A DNA stretch of 64,000 bases from Apricaphanius iberus (GCA_028564705.1 JAPXFQ010000344.1:315001-379000); one strand, 5' to 3'; positions 1 through 28,434 are shown, counted from the first letter of the stretch. Numbers and translations are program-made. Notes: generated from the letters alone by a model not told the origin.

Positions 1-2250
1 TGTGTGTGTAACCCTCTGCAACAAGCAGGCCACAATTTTCAATTCTCACTAAAGCATGCCATCTCTATTAACACTAATATAGATGAATCACACCATCAGT
101 CCAAAGAGCATGCATTGTTTTGTTAAATAAACAAACAAGCAAACAAACAAGTTATGATATTAAAATCTCTAAAATAGCTTTTGGAAATGAACATTTTGAA
201 GATGACAAAGTTTAAATATACAGTCTATGGTTTACACCCAATATTGTCCTACAGAGCTGGGATTCCTACACTACATGTAGCTCATAAAGCAAGTTCAACT
301 GTGTAGAAAATGATGTATCAATAATAATTTCATCATTCTCTGAAATAACATGAGATGCATTTTACAGCATGCCTTAATTTAAAGATGCCGAAATAGGCAT
401 CTTTATCCCCTATTATTTCAAAGATTGATAAAGTTGCTTATAGACTGGTTTGATTCGAACGTTCTTGGTGTTGTTACAAAGTTGCTATCATCATTTTTAG
501 CGCACTATGTTATTTAATCGCGTTAATCTATTTTTTAATCGTTCGTTTTATTTCTGTATGCATTTTATGCGCCCGGCATCGTGGGCAACGCTGACGTACC
601 CCTGATACGTACCTTGAGAGCTGGAATTCAGCATCCGTATAGGAAGAACTTTACGCCATCTGCTTGGCCGGATTGCTGACGGGTAGCTCGTTAGACTTTG
701 AGTTTGCTGTTGAATTGTGAATATAAAAAGTGTGCAGCTAAGCTAGGGGACACTGTAACAACAAACATCTTGGAAAAAGCAAAACTATCGAAAAACTTCG
801 AATGGTGAACGGGGGGCTTTATTGGGGAGCAGACTCAACAACTCCCATTATATGGAAATATGCTGATCGCAAATGGATCTAAACATCTCCTGAAGGACTT
901 TAAGTCGCACCGAACTCGTCTACGAACGTAATGCATGCTAAAAATAAGGTCCAGGTCGCAAAAAACTGAACTTCCCTTTTAATATCAGTGCAAGAAAAGA
1001 ATGATGTACCAGATCCGTGTACATGCCCGACCCAACTAGCAGGCAGCAAGCTTTAGTATCTGGTAAGGTCATTTAGTATGGTAGAATTCATCATATATTA
1101 AATCTGATTTCATAATTCACTTTAAAATTTGTTGTGTTTTCGTAAGGAGGACCGAAACTGACATATTTAAAAATAAAAGCAGAAATATATTTTGTTTTTC
1201 CTTTTCTTTATTACATGCATTTTCATCAGGAAATTTTCTTCCTTTTTGTTATACAAAATTCAAAATGTCTATGGAAAACAATAAATAGTCACTGAGTGTA
1301 ATACTTTTAACTAAGATAGCAACGTGCCGTAATTCTATTGCAATCATCTGATACATCACAGGTAGGATTTTACTTTCTATCAAACAAGGCCTTTTCCTGA
1401 AATAGCCAAAAACCGCTGACATGCACAATCAATCTGCACATGAATCCTGCTCCTTCCTGTTTATTGAGCAACAGTAGAGTTGGACACAGAAGGGCAGCGC
1501 TCCTCATTTGCATAATGAGTCAGAAATGGATCATGTGAAGTTAAAAGATGAGACGAGGTAATGTTAAAAAAAAGGAATGTATGTACAAGCAAAAGGAATA
1601 ACAAAAACATTTATTTATTGACAAAAATGCAGTAATGAGGAAAAGTATAAACTAAATATATACATTTATTCGAAAACATGCTTGTATAAAAAAGGAAAAA
1701 TAAATATTTCTGCTTTTATTTTTAATTACGATAGTTTTGGTCCTCCGTACTTTTGTAGATCTGTCCAACGATTAAAATTTTTAAATCTTATTACACACAG
1801 GGCAACTGAATTATTCACGAATAAAATTCCTAAGTATAACTGAAAACTACAATTTTCAGTGAGTAAATTATGGATAAAAGTGGATGCCGTTAGTATTTCC
1901 TTTTTTTTTTTTAAGGAAATACAGAAGCGATTAATGAAACCGTTTTTATGAACTCCACAATCTTATTTACACAATACCATTTTAACCAATTCATCTTTTA
2001 AACCAACTAATTAATCTTTTAAAAAAAAAAAAAAAGAAGAATCATGATAATTCAACAAATTAATCTACCCGCGAAAACTCGATAATTTGGACAGCCCTCA
2101 TTTTTTGTCTGCCTGCTTTCAGCAGGTGGTATTTTTCTCTCTCCTCTAAATTAATGAATAATTTAGTTGATTTAGACCCAGCTGCTTCAGGAGACGTTCT
2201 GCCTTTGCATGAGCAACTCCACCGAGGTAATGATGGCAGATCAAGAACCA
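1..2250. other. Non-coding flank / presumed rnf123 intron
   Basis: AT-rich sequence in which I see no exon that continues rnf123 after its SPRY exon at 2,390-2,255, and no other gene. It holds one inverted-repeat element (1,144-1,748) and A/T runs near 1,900 and 2,020. By orientation it should be an rnf123 intron, because the gene is on the minus strand and its 3' half is not in the window. Confidence 0.5.
1144..1748. mobile_element. MITE-like inverted-repeat element
   Basis: The left end (1,144-1,240) reads GGAGGACCGAAACTG followed by AAAATAAAAGCAGAAATAT. The reverse complement of 1,660-1,748 gives GGAGGACCAAAACTATCG followed by the same AAAATAAAAGCAGAAATAT core. The two arms stay similar for roughly 80-90 bp, then a short unpaired centre follows. 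There is no ORF. The transposon superfamily is not clear and no target-site duplication was resolved. Confidence 0.55.
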
Positions 2251-2254
2251 GTAC

Positions 2255-5200
2255 GTAAGGATATCGGAGCGGCCTGCTGCCGAAGTTGAAAGCCACAGAC
2301 TCCTTGAAGGAGAGGCTGATGGCTGGGAAGTACGCCACCCCAGGACCCGTCTTGATACTGCTGAAGGCCGTGCCCAGAGACTGACCGTTCCTGAAGACAC
2401 AGAGACAATATGGTGGTTCTGGTTCTGGTAGAGCAGATCTAGACTCAGGCGAACAAGCTTAGCAAAAAGACTAAACTCAGATGGAAACTGTTAGCATGTG
2501 TGCCGACTCACAGGCAGAAGGTGATGGTTCCTTCATCCAGGTCGATCAGGCAGCTCACAATGTCTCCGGCTGCCCACGACTGCTCGGAGAAACACACAAC
2601 ATGAAGTTCTGATACGGCTGGCCGATTATGAAATTAAAATAATCGCCATTATTCTCACTATATTAAAACAACAATAACAAAAACAATTAAATGTAGCCTT
2701 CCCTATTAATGTTACAGAGCGTGCATCCGCCTCCTGTTGTATTGCTAACAACTAAGGGTGTCACTACGGGGAGCCTAAGCTCCTCCCCTTCCGGTCGGCC
2801 CGTGGGTCTCCAAACCGAAAAAAAAATGAATGGAAGTCAATGGAGAGATAAAAGTTATTTTCTGGTCCGCTTCGTCTCACGTCCTGAATCACACGTTGTA
2901 CTTCAATTTAAATGATAACTAACGTTGTACGTTTAGAATGTGTTTGTCCACTGATTTGGGATTTATTTGATTGTAAAGATTCACATTTAAACTGCCTAGA
3001 ACGGGAGCTAGCACTAGCTATAGCACGTAAAACACTCACCTAGAGCTTGTAGAGCTTCTCCTCCATGCTGGCTCTCACTCCACCGACTGCTTTATCCCCG
3101 ACATAGCTGCTACTTTACACATGGTCACATTTATAAAGGTTTTCTCCGTGTTTAATGCTCCTTTCTTCGTCCTGGAGGCTACTTCTTCTTCTGCAGTTGT
3201 ATTCCGCTAAACGTTTTCACACAAAACCTAAAGTAGCCTTTGCCGCCGGTCGAAAATCAGCGTTTTCTCTGGATCAAAATTAGTTTTTAATTCACGGACA
3301 TCATATGTTAGATCCACGGCGCATTTTAAACTGGATCAGAAAATAACTTTAATCGCTCCATTGACTCTCATTTATTTTTTTATTATTTTTTTTGCCATTA
3401 GGGGACCCATGGACAGGAAGTAGAAGGTTCGTAACTTCGCCTCCCCATTCTCCAAATCCTCTATTCGATTTTAGGGATTCGATTCTGTGTTTTTTAATTT
3501 TTCTACAGTACATAGCCCTATGCCATTTCTCACATTAGGCATTAGTGGTCAAATTGAAATAATTTATTTAGAACATTATTGTATTAACAATAAATTGTTA
3601 CACTTATAAGTGTAAAAATCTTTTTAAAATAAAAAACAGAAATTATCAGTAACAGAGGGCGGCTGCCATCTAGTGACTCCTTTTAGTTACTGCAGCGCAA
3701 AAACTCTCAGCTCCGGCTGCCTCGGAGAAACGAGCAAATTTGCAGCTAACAGAGGTCCTCTGGTTTACAACGAGAATTTCAACTTAACTCACGGAGAACT
3801 CAACATTTCCTCCCTGGTGATTTGAGAGTAGAAGGTTCAGCTTCAGCTCCGGTCCCACTGCTTCTTTCTACCTCTGTCCTCCCCCTGGTTTAACTGTAGC
3901 TTAGCTAGTAGCTGCTAGCCGGCGTCAGCTAAAGTGCTCATGGGGATGTTCTTGTTGCGATATAGCGGTTAATAATATTACCAGGCGTTGTTGTGAGTTG
4001 TAGGAGAACTACTGAGAGTTACTTATTAGGGAAAATGCAATGTGTGGAGGAAATCTGAGTAAATAGACTGTTGCCTGTTAACTGTTGGTACGGAGTCGGA
4101 GTGGGATGCTAGTGACGCTACAGTATGTAAAACAAGGGAGGAGGTGATTGTGATCTTTTAGATTTCAATGCGTAAGGTCAGGAGGTAATGTCTATCGATT
4201 TTGATTTAAAAAAAATTTAGATTGTGACACCCCTACTAACAACATCACTTCAAAACTCTTCTACTCAGAGGGATGATGGACTTCAGGATTAGTTGTATGA
4301 TCTAGCTTTGTTGAAACAGTCTATCAGCAGATTTTACAGATCCAAACCATTTCCAAACTACTGAGCTCAAAATGCCACATTTATTTACAATGTCATTGCT
4401 TTGTTCTCTTCTGTGGTCAGTGTAAACAATTTTGGTTCTTCATCGTCTTCCCTGGTGTCCATTTTCCGTAAAAATTCTTCACCAGATGGCCTCCTGATTT
4501 TAAGTGCCGCATGTTTTTTCTGCCACTTGATTGGCCAATTAGCTTTACAACAAGGCAGTGCTTGGACTAGATTGGGAAGTTGGCATAACGATTGAATTTT
4601 TGATTAAATTTGAATTAATCGCCAGCACTAGTTGAGACCCACTTCTGACACCAAACATAAAGTTCTGACCCATTCTAGACACCAAACATGAAGTTCTGCG
4701 ACCCAACATAAAGTTCTGACCCGGTTCGCCCCTGCTTCACCTTTCCATAGTTGGTGGTCGTCACGTTCCACTTCCTGACCCGGTTCCCATCGTAGGCGTA
4801 TGAATCCGGAGTGTCGCCAACCCCTTCCTGAGGAGGAAAAAAAAGAGGACAGAATCAGAACCGAACCGACCCGACCCGTCGACCCGAGTCTAATCCTCAT
4901 CACCTCCTGGTTGAAGCGACAGCTAAGCGTGCACCAGCCGATCTGCATCAGACCCTGAGAGGAGATCAGAACCTCGTAGGCCCATTTCCCTGTGGGAACA
5001 GAACCCGATCAGAACCGGATGGACATGTTCTGGTCGGAACCGGGCGGTGACACGGTTTACCTTTATAAACGCAGGTGGTGGCCCGGATGGAGCTGAAGTT
5101 GCTGTGGCCGATCACCTGCAGGAAGCAAACACGACGTGAGAAGTTCTGCTAGGTTCTGGAGGTTATGGCCCGGCCCAGCCGACCCGACTCACCCCCAACA

Positions 5201-8200
5201 GGTCGTCGTCCACAAACAGGAGACCTTCAAAGCCGCTGGTGTGGTCCAGAACCACGGGATGAGGACCCAGGCGGCCCTCTACGGACTGATCTGAACACAG
5301 AGACAAGAGGGGAGAAGTTCAGCTTCTCCTCGGCGCCGTCTCGACCCAAAGACAGGAGGAAACCGGACCTTCACCTCTGAGCTCCTCAGACGGTTCTCCT
5401 TCAGACAGAAGCTTCTCCAGGTGGGAGCCCAGGTCCTGGAAACCCAAAGGCTTCCTGCAAAACCCACAGAGAACACGCTTTGTATCATCGCAGGACAAAG
5501 GTTTTCATCCTCTGAGGGGGAACACATGACGGACATCAGGAGGGTTTCACTCTGCGTTCTGAACATCGCAACAGAACTCAGACACAGACGGCCCACCATG
5601 TGCCCCAACACGGAACCGGGACAGAACCAGCAGAGTTAAAACTGGTGGTTCAAGCTGATCCAGTGGAACCAACAGCAACAACAGGATCCTCATTTAAGCC
5701 AGAACCAGAACCCAAACTGAAGAGGACCTGAAAGCTCAGACCAGAACCAACCAGCCAAAGAGAACCAGGCTAAACTAAATGTGAAAATACAAGAACCATT
5801 AACAACAATAATAATAAACCATAAATTATACCTAGAATTATTTCTATTACACAATAATAAAAACAATAATAATGTTACTATTAATAACGTTTAATAATAC
5901 ACACAGATGTTAGTAATAATTATAGTAGTAATGTATTATATTATAGCCATTAATAATAATAATGGGACCTAACAGCCCTAACGGGCTGTTAGGTCCCTAT
6001 ATGACCGGTGTCAGAGTCTGGTTCGCATTGCCGGCAGTAAGTCGGACTCGTTTCCAGTGAGAGTTGGACTCCGCCAAGGTTGCCCTTTATCACCGATCCT
6101 GTTCATAACGTTTATGGACAGGATTTCTAGGTGCAGCCAAGGTGTTGAGGGGATCCGTTTTGGTGACCTCAGGATCGGGTCTCTGCTTTTCGCAGATGAT
6201 GTGGTCTTGTTGGCTTCGTCTGAACGTGATCTACAGCTCTCGTTGGAGCGGTTCGCAGCCGAGTGTGAAGCGGCTGGGATGAGGATCAGCACCTCCAAAT
6301 CCGAGACCATGGTCTTGAGTCGGAAAAGGGTAGGGTGCTCTCTTCGGGTTGGGGATGAGGTCCTTCCTCAAGTGGAGGAGTTTAGGTATCTGGGGGTCTT
6401 GTTCACGAATGAGGGAAAAATGGAGCGGGAGATCGATGGACGGATTGGTAGGGCGTCTGCAGTCATGCGGGCGCTGTACCGGTCTGTCGTGGTGAAGAGA
6501 GAGCTGAGTCGAAAGGCGAAGCTCTCGATTTACCGGTCGATCTACGTTCCTACCCTCATCTATGGTCACGAACGCTGGGTGGTGACCGAAAGAACGAGAT
6601 CGCGGATACAGGCGGCTGAAATGAGTTTCCTCCGTAGGGTGGCTGGGCTCTCCCTTAGAGATAGGGTGAGAAGCTCGGTCATCCGGAGGGAGCTCAGAGT
6701 AGAGCCGCTGCTCCTCCACATCGAGAGGAGCCAGTTGAGGTGGCTCGGGCATCTAGTCAGGATGCCTCCTGGACGCCTCCCTGGTGAGGTGTTCCGGGCA
6801 TGTCCCACCGGGAGGAGACCCAGGGGAAGACCCAGGACCCGTTGGAGAGATTATGTCTCCCAGCTGGCCTGGGAACGCCTCGGGATTCCTCCCGAGGAGC
6901 TGGCCCAAGTGGCCGGGGAGAGGCAAGTCTGGGTCTCCTTGCTTAGGCTACTGCCCCCGCGACCCGACCCCGGATAAGCGGAGGAAGATGGATGGATGGA
7001 TGGATGTTGATATTTATAATAATAAAAATAAGAATAATTAGTAAAATATTATACAATGTGTTAATTATTATTATTATAGCTATATTATAAATAATAAATT
7101 AATGTTTAATTTTTTTTATTATAATAAATGAAACAAAAATGATCTTTTACTATTAATAGCTTCTTATTATAAATAAAAATATAAGTAATAATTATAGTAG
7201 TAATGTATTATATTACTGTTAACAGTAATGATACTGATAATTATAATCATAATTATAATAAAAACAATGATAAATAGTAAAATATTATGCAATTTGTTTA
7301 TTGTTAATATAAAAATGTAATACATTTTACAATAATCTTTATTTAATTAATAATATTAACAGTAATTTTTGATTAATATTACTAATATTATTGCTAATGG
7401 TTAAACATTTATTGTTTATTCATCATAATTTAATAATGTAATAAAAAATCATGAATGAAAAATTCTGATTCTTAAAATTATATTTTTCATATATTATTAA
7501 TGATAAGAATAATCTATTATTAATGATGTTTTATTATCATAAACAATATTTTGTAATAAAACCAATAAATAGTTACATTAATATTGTAATTATTAGAATT
7601 GTTTATTGTGACACTAACAATTTAATATTCTTACTGATACATACAAAAATTATTAAATGATTTGTTAAGCAATTCTTCTTGTTATAATGATTACTTAATT
7701 TTACTTATTATTAATACAAAGAAGTTCTTTTTAATAATTTTATACTTTTTAACATAATTATTGATACCTTTAATGTTAGCAGCAACAATATTTTTTACTA
7801 TTATTAAAGCTTTGTTATTAATGCCATTATCATTCATAATATTTAAAAATAATATTTTATTTTTAAGTTTTTAATGTCAGAAGGTGAAATAATTAAATTA
7901 TGTATAAAATATAAAGCAACAGATGAATAGCAGATCAAATCAACCGAAGAAGCAGCAGCTTGTTGTTCTTATTTGTTAAGAGATCAGAACCAGAACAGCT
8001 GACAGAACCTTTCTATCATTAGAACCGGGCCTGAAACCTGAAGCTTGGGGCTTAGAGGAGGAACACACACACACACAGCCTGATCCGGCCTTCTTCTGCA
8101 TGAAATGCAGTCAGATTTAAAGACACAGCTTCTGGTTCTGTTGGACTGTAGAAACAGAACCAGCATCAGTCGGACTCTGGATCGGCGGGTTGGGTACCTG

Positions 8201-8444
8201 AGCACGGCGACCGCCGGTCCCTGCTTTGTGGAAGGAAACACATGATGCAGGTAGTCGCTCAGCAGCTTCTCGTTCACGATACCTGGGAGACAAAGATTCT
8301 GGTTCAGATTTAGCCCAGACGGGGAGCCGTTCATCCAGAACCGGCCCTTCGGGTGTCCTTACCAGTGGGTCGGGGCTTGTCCACGTCCGAGGCCAGTCTG
8401 TAGTTCCTGCGCGTCAGAGCCGTGACTCCTCCCTTTGTGCTCAT
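2255..8444 (-). CDS. rnf123: rnf123, E3 ubiquitin ligase RNF123/KPC1, 5' coding exons (partial)
   Basis: RNF123 (KPC1) is the catalytic subunit of the KPC ubiquitin ligase, known in mammals to act on p27Kip1 and NF-kB p105. Nine coding exons are visible on the minus strand: 8444-8363 (start [20 protein letters not shown]), 8282-8198 ([15 protein letters not shown]), 5454-5375, 5290-5193 ([20 protein letters not shown]), 5115-5061, 4989-4904 ([16 protein letters not shown]), 4827-4741 ([18 protein letters not shown]), 2579-2512 and 2390-2255 ([20 protein letters not shown]). Phases join throughout, giving about 259 codons; the SPRY domain spans roughly residues 80-255. The start ATG matches the vertebrate N-terminus. 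The RING-containing C-terminal ~1,000 residues are absent and should lie left of position 1. The last donor (GTACTG after RPLRYPY) is weak, so that boundary is tentative. Intron 2 carries a Rex3 insertion; the SPRY intron carries two repeat elements. Confidence 0.92.
2750..3452. mobile_element. Non-autonomous element with long inverted ends
   Basis: The left side has GGGGAGCCTAAGCTCCTCCC, then GTGGGTCTCC, AAGTCAATGGAGAGATAAAA and TTATTTTCTGGTCC. The reverse complement of 3,290-3,452 gives GGGGAGGCGAAGTTACG, CATGGGTCCCC, GAGTCAATGGAGCGATTAAA and TTATTTTCTGATCC in the same order. This makes diverged terminal inverted repeats of over 100 bp around a 400-bp core. No coding potential. It lies in the large rnf123 intron and abuts the next element. 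Confidence 0.55.
3460..4235 (-). mobile_element. hAT-like non-autonomous element, copy A
   Basis: On the minus strand the element begins TAGGGGTGTCACAATCTAAA (end at 4,235). It contains the block around GGCAGCCGCCCTCTG and GCATAGGGCTATG. The same blocks, in the same order but on the opposite strand, occur at 19,753-20,268. The TAGGGGTG-type terminus is common in teleost hAT-derived elements; the superfamily call is an inference from that. No transposase was seen. Confidence 0.55.
5800..5963. repeat. AT-rich degenerate (TAA)n tract, left of Rex3
   Basis: Dense AATAAT/TTATTA sequence forming one body with 7,005-7,900. The Rex3 copy appears to have inserted inside this low-complexity tract. No coding signal. 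Confidence 0.6.
5964..7003 (+). mobile_element. Rex3-like RTE retrotransposon, 5' truncated
   Basis: An open frame (6,057-6,977, about 306 aa) encodes the C-terminal half of a non-LTR reverse transcriptase: [14 protein letters not shown], then the catalytic box [12 protein letters not shown], and the tail [20 protein letters not shown]. It ends LPPRPDPG, followed at once by a GATG/GGAT tandem tail, the 3' end known for Rex3. The frame has no stop over this length, so the insertion is fairly young. The endonuclease and N-terminal RT are missing (5' truncation, usual for RTE). The first 34 bases form a perfect hairpin (see findings). It sits in rnf123 intron 2, opposite in strand to the gene. 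Confidence 0.85.
7004..7900. repeat. AT-rich degenerate low-complexity tract, right of Rex3
   Basis: Nearly pure A/T with many TAATAAT and TTATTAT runs. No splice-flanked exon or RNA gene seen. It is the continuation of the tract left of the Rex3 insertion. Confidence 0.65.
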
Positions 8445-9184
8445 CCTGACGGGACTGGATCCACCGGCCCATATAACACTGCCGGCAGAACAGAACCGCA
8501 GCATGAGTTCTGACCCACTCAGGTTAACGTTTATATTCTAACCGGCTCCTCACGGCCCATATCTCCAGGCTGGAGTCTGGAGGAGCATTCCTGTTTTAGT
8601 GACCCAGCCAGAGGAGGTTCTGGACGGGGACACCTTAGGGCCCCCATTTAGAAGCACCACTGGCCAGAGCTGACCCAAGTCAACATGTTTACCTGAACTT
8701 GTAGCAGATTTCATACCAACCAACGTCCTTTAACCGTTAAACACTTGGTACGGACTGATTTAACGTTAGCTTCTGTTTCATCTCAGAGACACTGAAGAAT
8801 ATTTTCTGTAAACCGCATCGTGTTGGTTAAAATGAGAAGCTGATCATTGGTTAAAAAAACATCCCCAGACAATTATTTTTCCGCATTAATCAAAAAATAA
8901 TCCTGTTTTTAGCTCAGTGACCTATTTGGATCCATGATGTTAGCTGTTAGCTTTAGCTGCAGCCCTTTGACAGCTGTTAGCATGCTAACTAGCTTCGTTA
9001 GCTCACCGCAGAGGTCGGACTAACACCAGCTGTATTCAGGTTCGGTTCTGGTTCTGAATGAGTGTCGGCGAGATGAGCAGGTGTTGGCGCCTTGAAACGA
9101 CTCGGTTCGGTTCGGTTCCCTGTCACTTATCGAAGCTAGCAGCAGGCTAATAGCTAAAGCTAACATTAGCATTCAGCTTCTCAC

Positions 9185-9262
9185 CGTCTCAGCGGGGAAT
9201 CTCCTCCAGCTGTGGCCGCCTGTTATGAGCTACACCCCGGCCGACGGAAGGTAGGCGAGCCG
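9185..9262 (-). promoter_or_regulatory. rnf123: Candidate rnf123 5' UTR exon and promoter side
   Basis: On the minus strand a GC-rich segment ends ATTCCCCGCTGAGACG followed by a good donor GTGAGAAG at 9,184. The next exon has an acceptor CCGGCAG before 8,478, then 34 untranslated bases and the ATG at 8,444. This fits a non-coding first exon. The upstream limit is arbitrary; no TATA box is evident. Confidence 0.45.
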
Positions 9263-9299
9263 ATAGGGGCGGTTGAAGGCTTATTTTCACAACACTCCT

Positions 9300-11440
9300 C
9301 AGCTTGTTGACGCCTCTCAGAGTACGGAGCACCGCTAAGTCCAAAATAGAGTACAAAAATCACGTTCCTGGAAACAACGCGATTGTTGGCGAACAACTTA
9401 ACGGTGCATTACTGCCATCAACTGGTTAAGAGTATGGATCTTTATCTATATAAATAAATAAATACATAAATAAAAAAATAAATAAATAATGTACTTTACT
9501 TATTTAAGCCGGAAAAGGACAGACGAATTGACAAATTTATGATTAACATATTATATCATGTAAGGCGCGTTTTCCTATTATCCTGCAGCCCAAATTATGA
9601 AGTTGTTCTACAATAACATATTAATATTCAAACAGACTGTTAAATAAACCTTTTATCAGTTTCAGACAAACAGGATCTGATTTAAACAAACGTCATTTGA
9701 ACACGTTTAAACAAACAGACAATTTAATTAAGTCATACCTCATCCAACACACACGATTTTTTTTTTTTTCAAAAATAAAACCTTAAAGCTTCCAAATAAA
9801 TATAATAATGAAAGGACTGGCCCAATTCCAATTAGGCAGTTTAGTTTTATCTAGCAATTTAAGCACTTAATTGGTTAAATTTTAACTCAATGGACATATC
9901 ACTTCTTAAACAATAGGCAGAAAATAGAACTACATTTTTTTAAAATAGATATTTGCTTTAGTCTATATGGTGTGCACCACTTGTCCCCAAAATGTAGAAA
10001 TTCCTACTTCTTTTAATTATATATGTTTTCTTAAATGATATTTGCTGTAAGATTTATTACAATACAAAGCCAGAACAAGACAGCAGTGTGGTACTTACAG
10101 GAATAGCGTACAAATGTCATACAACCCTCTCGCCAATCTGCTAGGATTCCTTACAAAGAAAACTTTTAATTGATTGGAATGTTTGTATAATTGTACTGAA
10201 AGGACTTTTGCTGTAAAGTGCCTTGAGACGTTGTGAATTGCACTATGTATATAAACTGAACTGAATTCAAATTGAATTACATAATACACAATACAAATAC
10301 ACTCGGGGGAGAAACTTAACTCGCTAAGTCAAATAACAATTTGATTAAAAGATTTCAATTTTTTAAAATAAAAAAATACTTTATTGATCCCAGGATAAGA
10401 TCAGCTGCCATAATATGACACTATTTTTCAGAAAACTGACCAAAAGTAGATATCATGTACACAAAAAAAATCCTGATTATTCCCAAAAGTGAGTTGTCTA
10501 ATCTCAATGTAATTAAAAATAGAGATTGGAATCAATATTTAAATAACTGTCCTACTTTAAATGATGTATATTCTGATTTTATGAATGAATTACATAGAAT
10601 TTTGTGCATGGATGCAGAGATGGGTCGTAATTTTACATTTCCTCTGTAGAATTTACTTGAGTCACATTTTGGAGGAAAAAAAGTACTTTTAATAGTTGTT
10701 TTCGTAATGTTGTACTTTTTATTTTTACTTAAGTAATATTATTATTATGAAGTATTATTACTCTTACTAGAGTACAGTTTCTGGATACTCTGCCAACTGT
10801 GAGTAAATTCACTGAATGAAGACCTGATGTTTATCAATCTCAGAAATTACATATTAAAAAACTTTAAAAAAATGCATTGGGTCTACATCTTAGCAGTTAG
10901 CCGGCGGGCGTCCCGGCTAGAAGTGATGCTCAGAGGTGAGGACGATGACTTATTTAAGGTTTATGAACTACTGAACAAAATAAAAAATCTTGTAAGGGAT
11001 AAAAGTCAAACCAAAAACAACAATGACCACATTTTACATAAAATAAAAATATTATCCCTCAACAAGAGGTGAAAAAGCAAAATAAAAGGGGAAGGGGTTA
11101 AATATAATCACATAACATGTTTCCCACCATAGAGCTGCTGATTGGAAAACCTAATCGACTTTAATCTGTGTTAATTTTTACATTTTTATTCCGTTTTGCT
11201 ATGTTAATATTTCATGATTTTCTCTTAAGTTGCAAGAGAAAGGACCTTACACCAGTGTTTATGATGAGTAGAAAATTAAATATGAGAAACCAAAAATTAC
11301 CTGGAGACTACCATACAGTCTGACATGTATTATAGACAAAGATTCACTGAACCACTTATTTACTTTTAATAAACAGTCCTGTTTTGTTTTGGTCGAGCGG
11401 GATTCAATTAGATAGTGTTCTAACTCCACCTCTCCGGCGC
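9300..11440. other. Intergenic region between rnf123 and aldh4a1
   Basis: The two genes are divergent (head to head). I see no gene here. It holds an AAATAAATA microsatellite near 9,450-9,490, a LINE 3' tail at 10,190-10,285 and a reverse-strand tail motif TTTATTGATCCCAGG near 10,380. The short ORFs in the interval show no recognisable domain. Confidence 0.6.
10190..10285 (+). mobile_element. L2-type LINE 3' tail fragment
   Basis: Reads CTGTAAAGTGCCTTGAGACG, then GTGAATTGCACTATGTATAT and AACTGAACTGAATTCAAATT, the typical 3' end of fish L2-like elements ending in a short AATTG/AACTG tandem. Only the terminal part is recognisable. Confidence 0.55.
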
Positions 11441-11449
11441 GCCAGCAGC

Positions 11450-11917
11450 TTTGCGGATGTGTGAATGGAGCAGAGCCTGTCTGACATAAATACGTTACCC
11501 TTTATTTTCCAATAGCTACCTTTGATTGGCTAATAAATAAGTCATGTGCTGTGATTGGTCACTGGAATACCCTCCTCTGGAAGGTTCCATTTTTTTCTGA
11601 GGGATGTTAGAGATTGACCGGTAAACATTTTACAGGTTCAAGGTAATCGATTTCCCTTTTATCAGTGATATTTGTATAAAAATTATTGTTTCTCTTATAT
11701 TTTAATATGTCTTGGTGAGCGGGACTGATTCTGAGAGGGACTGAGCGACCTGACCGCAGGCTCTCTCCCCCGGCAGCAGCTAGCTGACTCCGGCTAGCCT
11801 CCTGACTGGTCGCTGATCGCGCCGCAGGATCGGTTATTGATTCGCTTATCGGGGCCGGAACGGGATCATTCCGCCGCTTCTTTCTCTCTGAACGTCTCTT
11901 TGCTTCCAGACGGGAAG
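11450..11917 (+). promoter_or_regulatory. aldh4a1: aldh4a1 promoter / 5' UTR region
   Basis: Two inverted CCAAT boxes (ATTGG at 11,525-11,529 and 11,554-11,558) lie about 360-390 bp before the start codon. From about 11,720 the sequence becomes GC-rich with frequent CpG, as expected of a CpG-island promoter for a housekeeping mitochondrial enzyme. No TATA box was identified and the transcription start is unknown. Confidence 0.45.
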
Positions 11918-27800
<15,883 letters not shown>

Positions 27801-28144
27801 GGAATGCCTGTCCATAAATCTGTCCTCCATCTTTCTCTCGGACTCTCCATCCTTCTGTCCCTCCGTCCATCATCTCTAGTTGACTCGTCTTCAAATCGTC
27901 TAAAACAAACCTCTGATGTCCTCCTCGCCTTTGTCTCAGTCTGTCCCTCAGTGCACTGCAGCTGGACAGAGCAGGAGGATGTCCCCCGATTGGACAGTAT
28001 GTTTCACTACGATGTTCTAAACCAGTCCGTCCAGAGGGCGTTGGTCTGGCTTAAACCTGAAAGCTACATGTGTTCCAGCCACTAACCAAATGAGAACCGC
28101 TCACGGACCTCCTGAATGATTCGGTCCGATGTTTGTCATGAACT

Positions 28145-28283
28145 AATAAAAGATGCAATAAGGAAAGGTGAATAGTTCCATTAGAGCAGGTGTTGATTCT
28201 CCTGCAGAACGTCCTGCATCAATACGTGATCCGCTGAACGTGTCGTGTCTCACTGAGCAGATGGCGAATGAGAGGAGTGTGTT

Positions 28284-28323
<40 letters not shown>

Positions 28324-28434
28324 AGCAGGTTTCTTTGCTCCGTGTTGGTGAAGTTTTGGAGACGCTTCCTAAAGACGTGGACGTTAAGCTCCTGGTCATG
28401 TCTGCCTCAGGAGCTCTGAATGTTTGACAATAAA
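28145..28434 (+). terminator. aldh4a1: aldh4a1 polyadenylation signals
   Basis: Two AATAAA hexamers follow the stop codon: 28,145-28,150 and 28,429-28,434. The first lies about 345 bp and the second about 630 bp into the 3' UTR. A TA/TG dinucleotide tract sits between them. Which signal is used cannot be told from sequence. Confidence 0.6.
28283..28322 (+). repeat. (TA)n(TG)n dinucleotide microsatellite
   Basis: About 11 TA units followed directly by about 8 TG units, within the possible long form of the aldh4a1 3' UTR. Confidence 0.95.

Noticed and set aside
6231..6808. Minus-strand ORFs in the Rex3 copy
   Set aside because: Antisense of the reverse-transcriptase frame.
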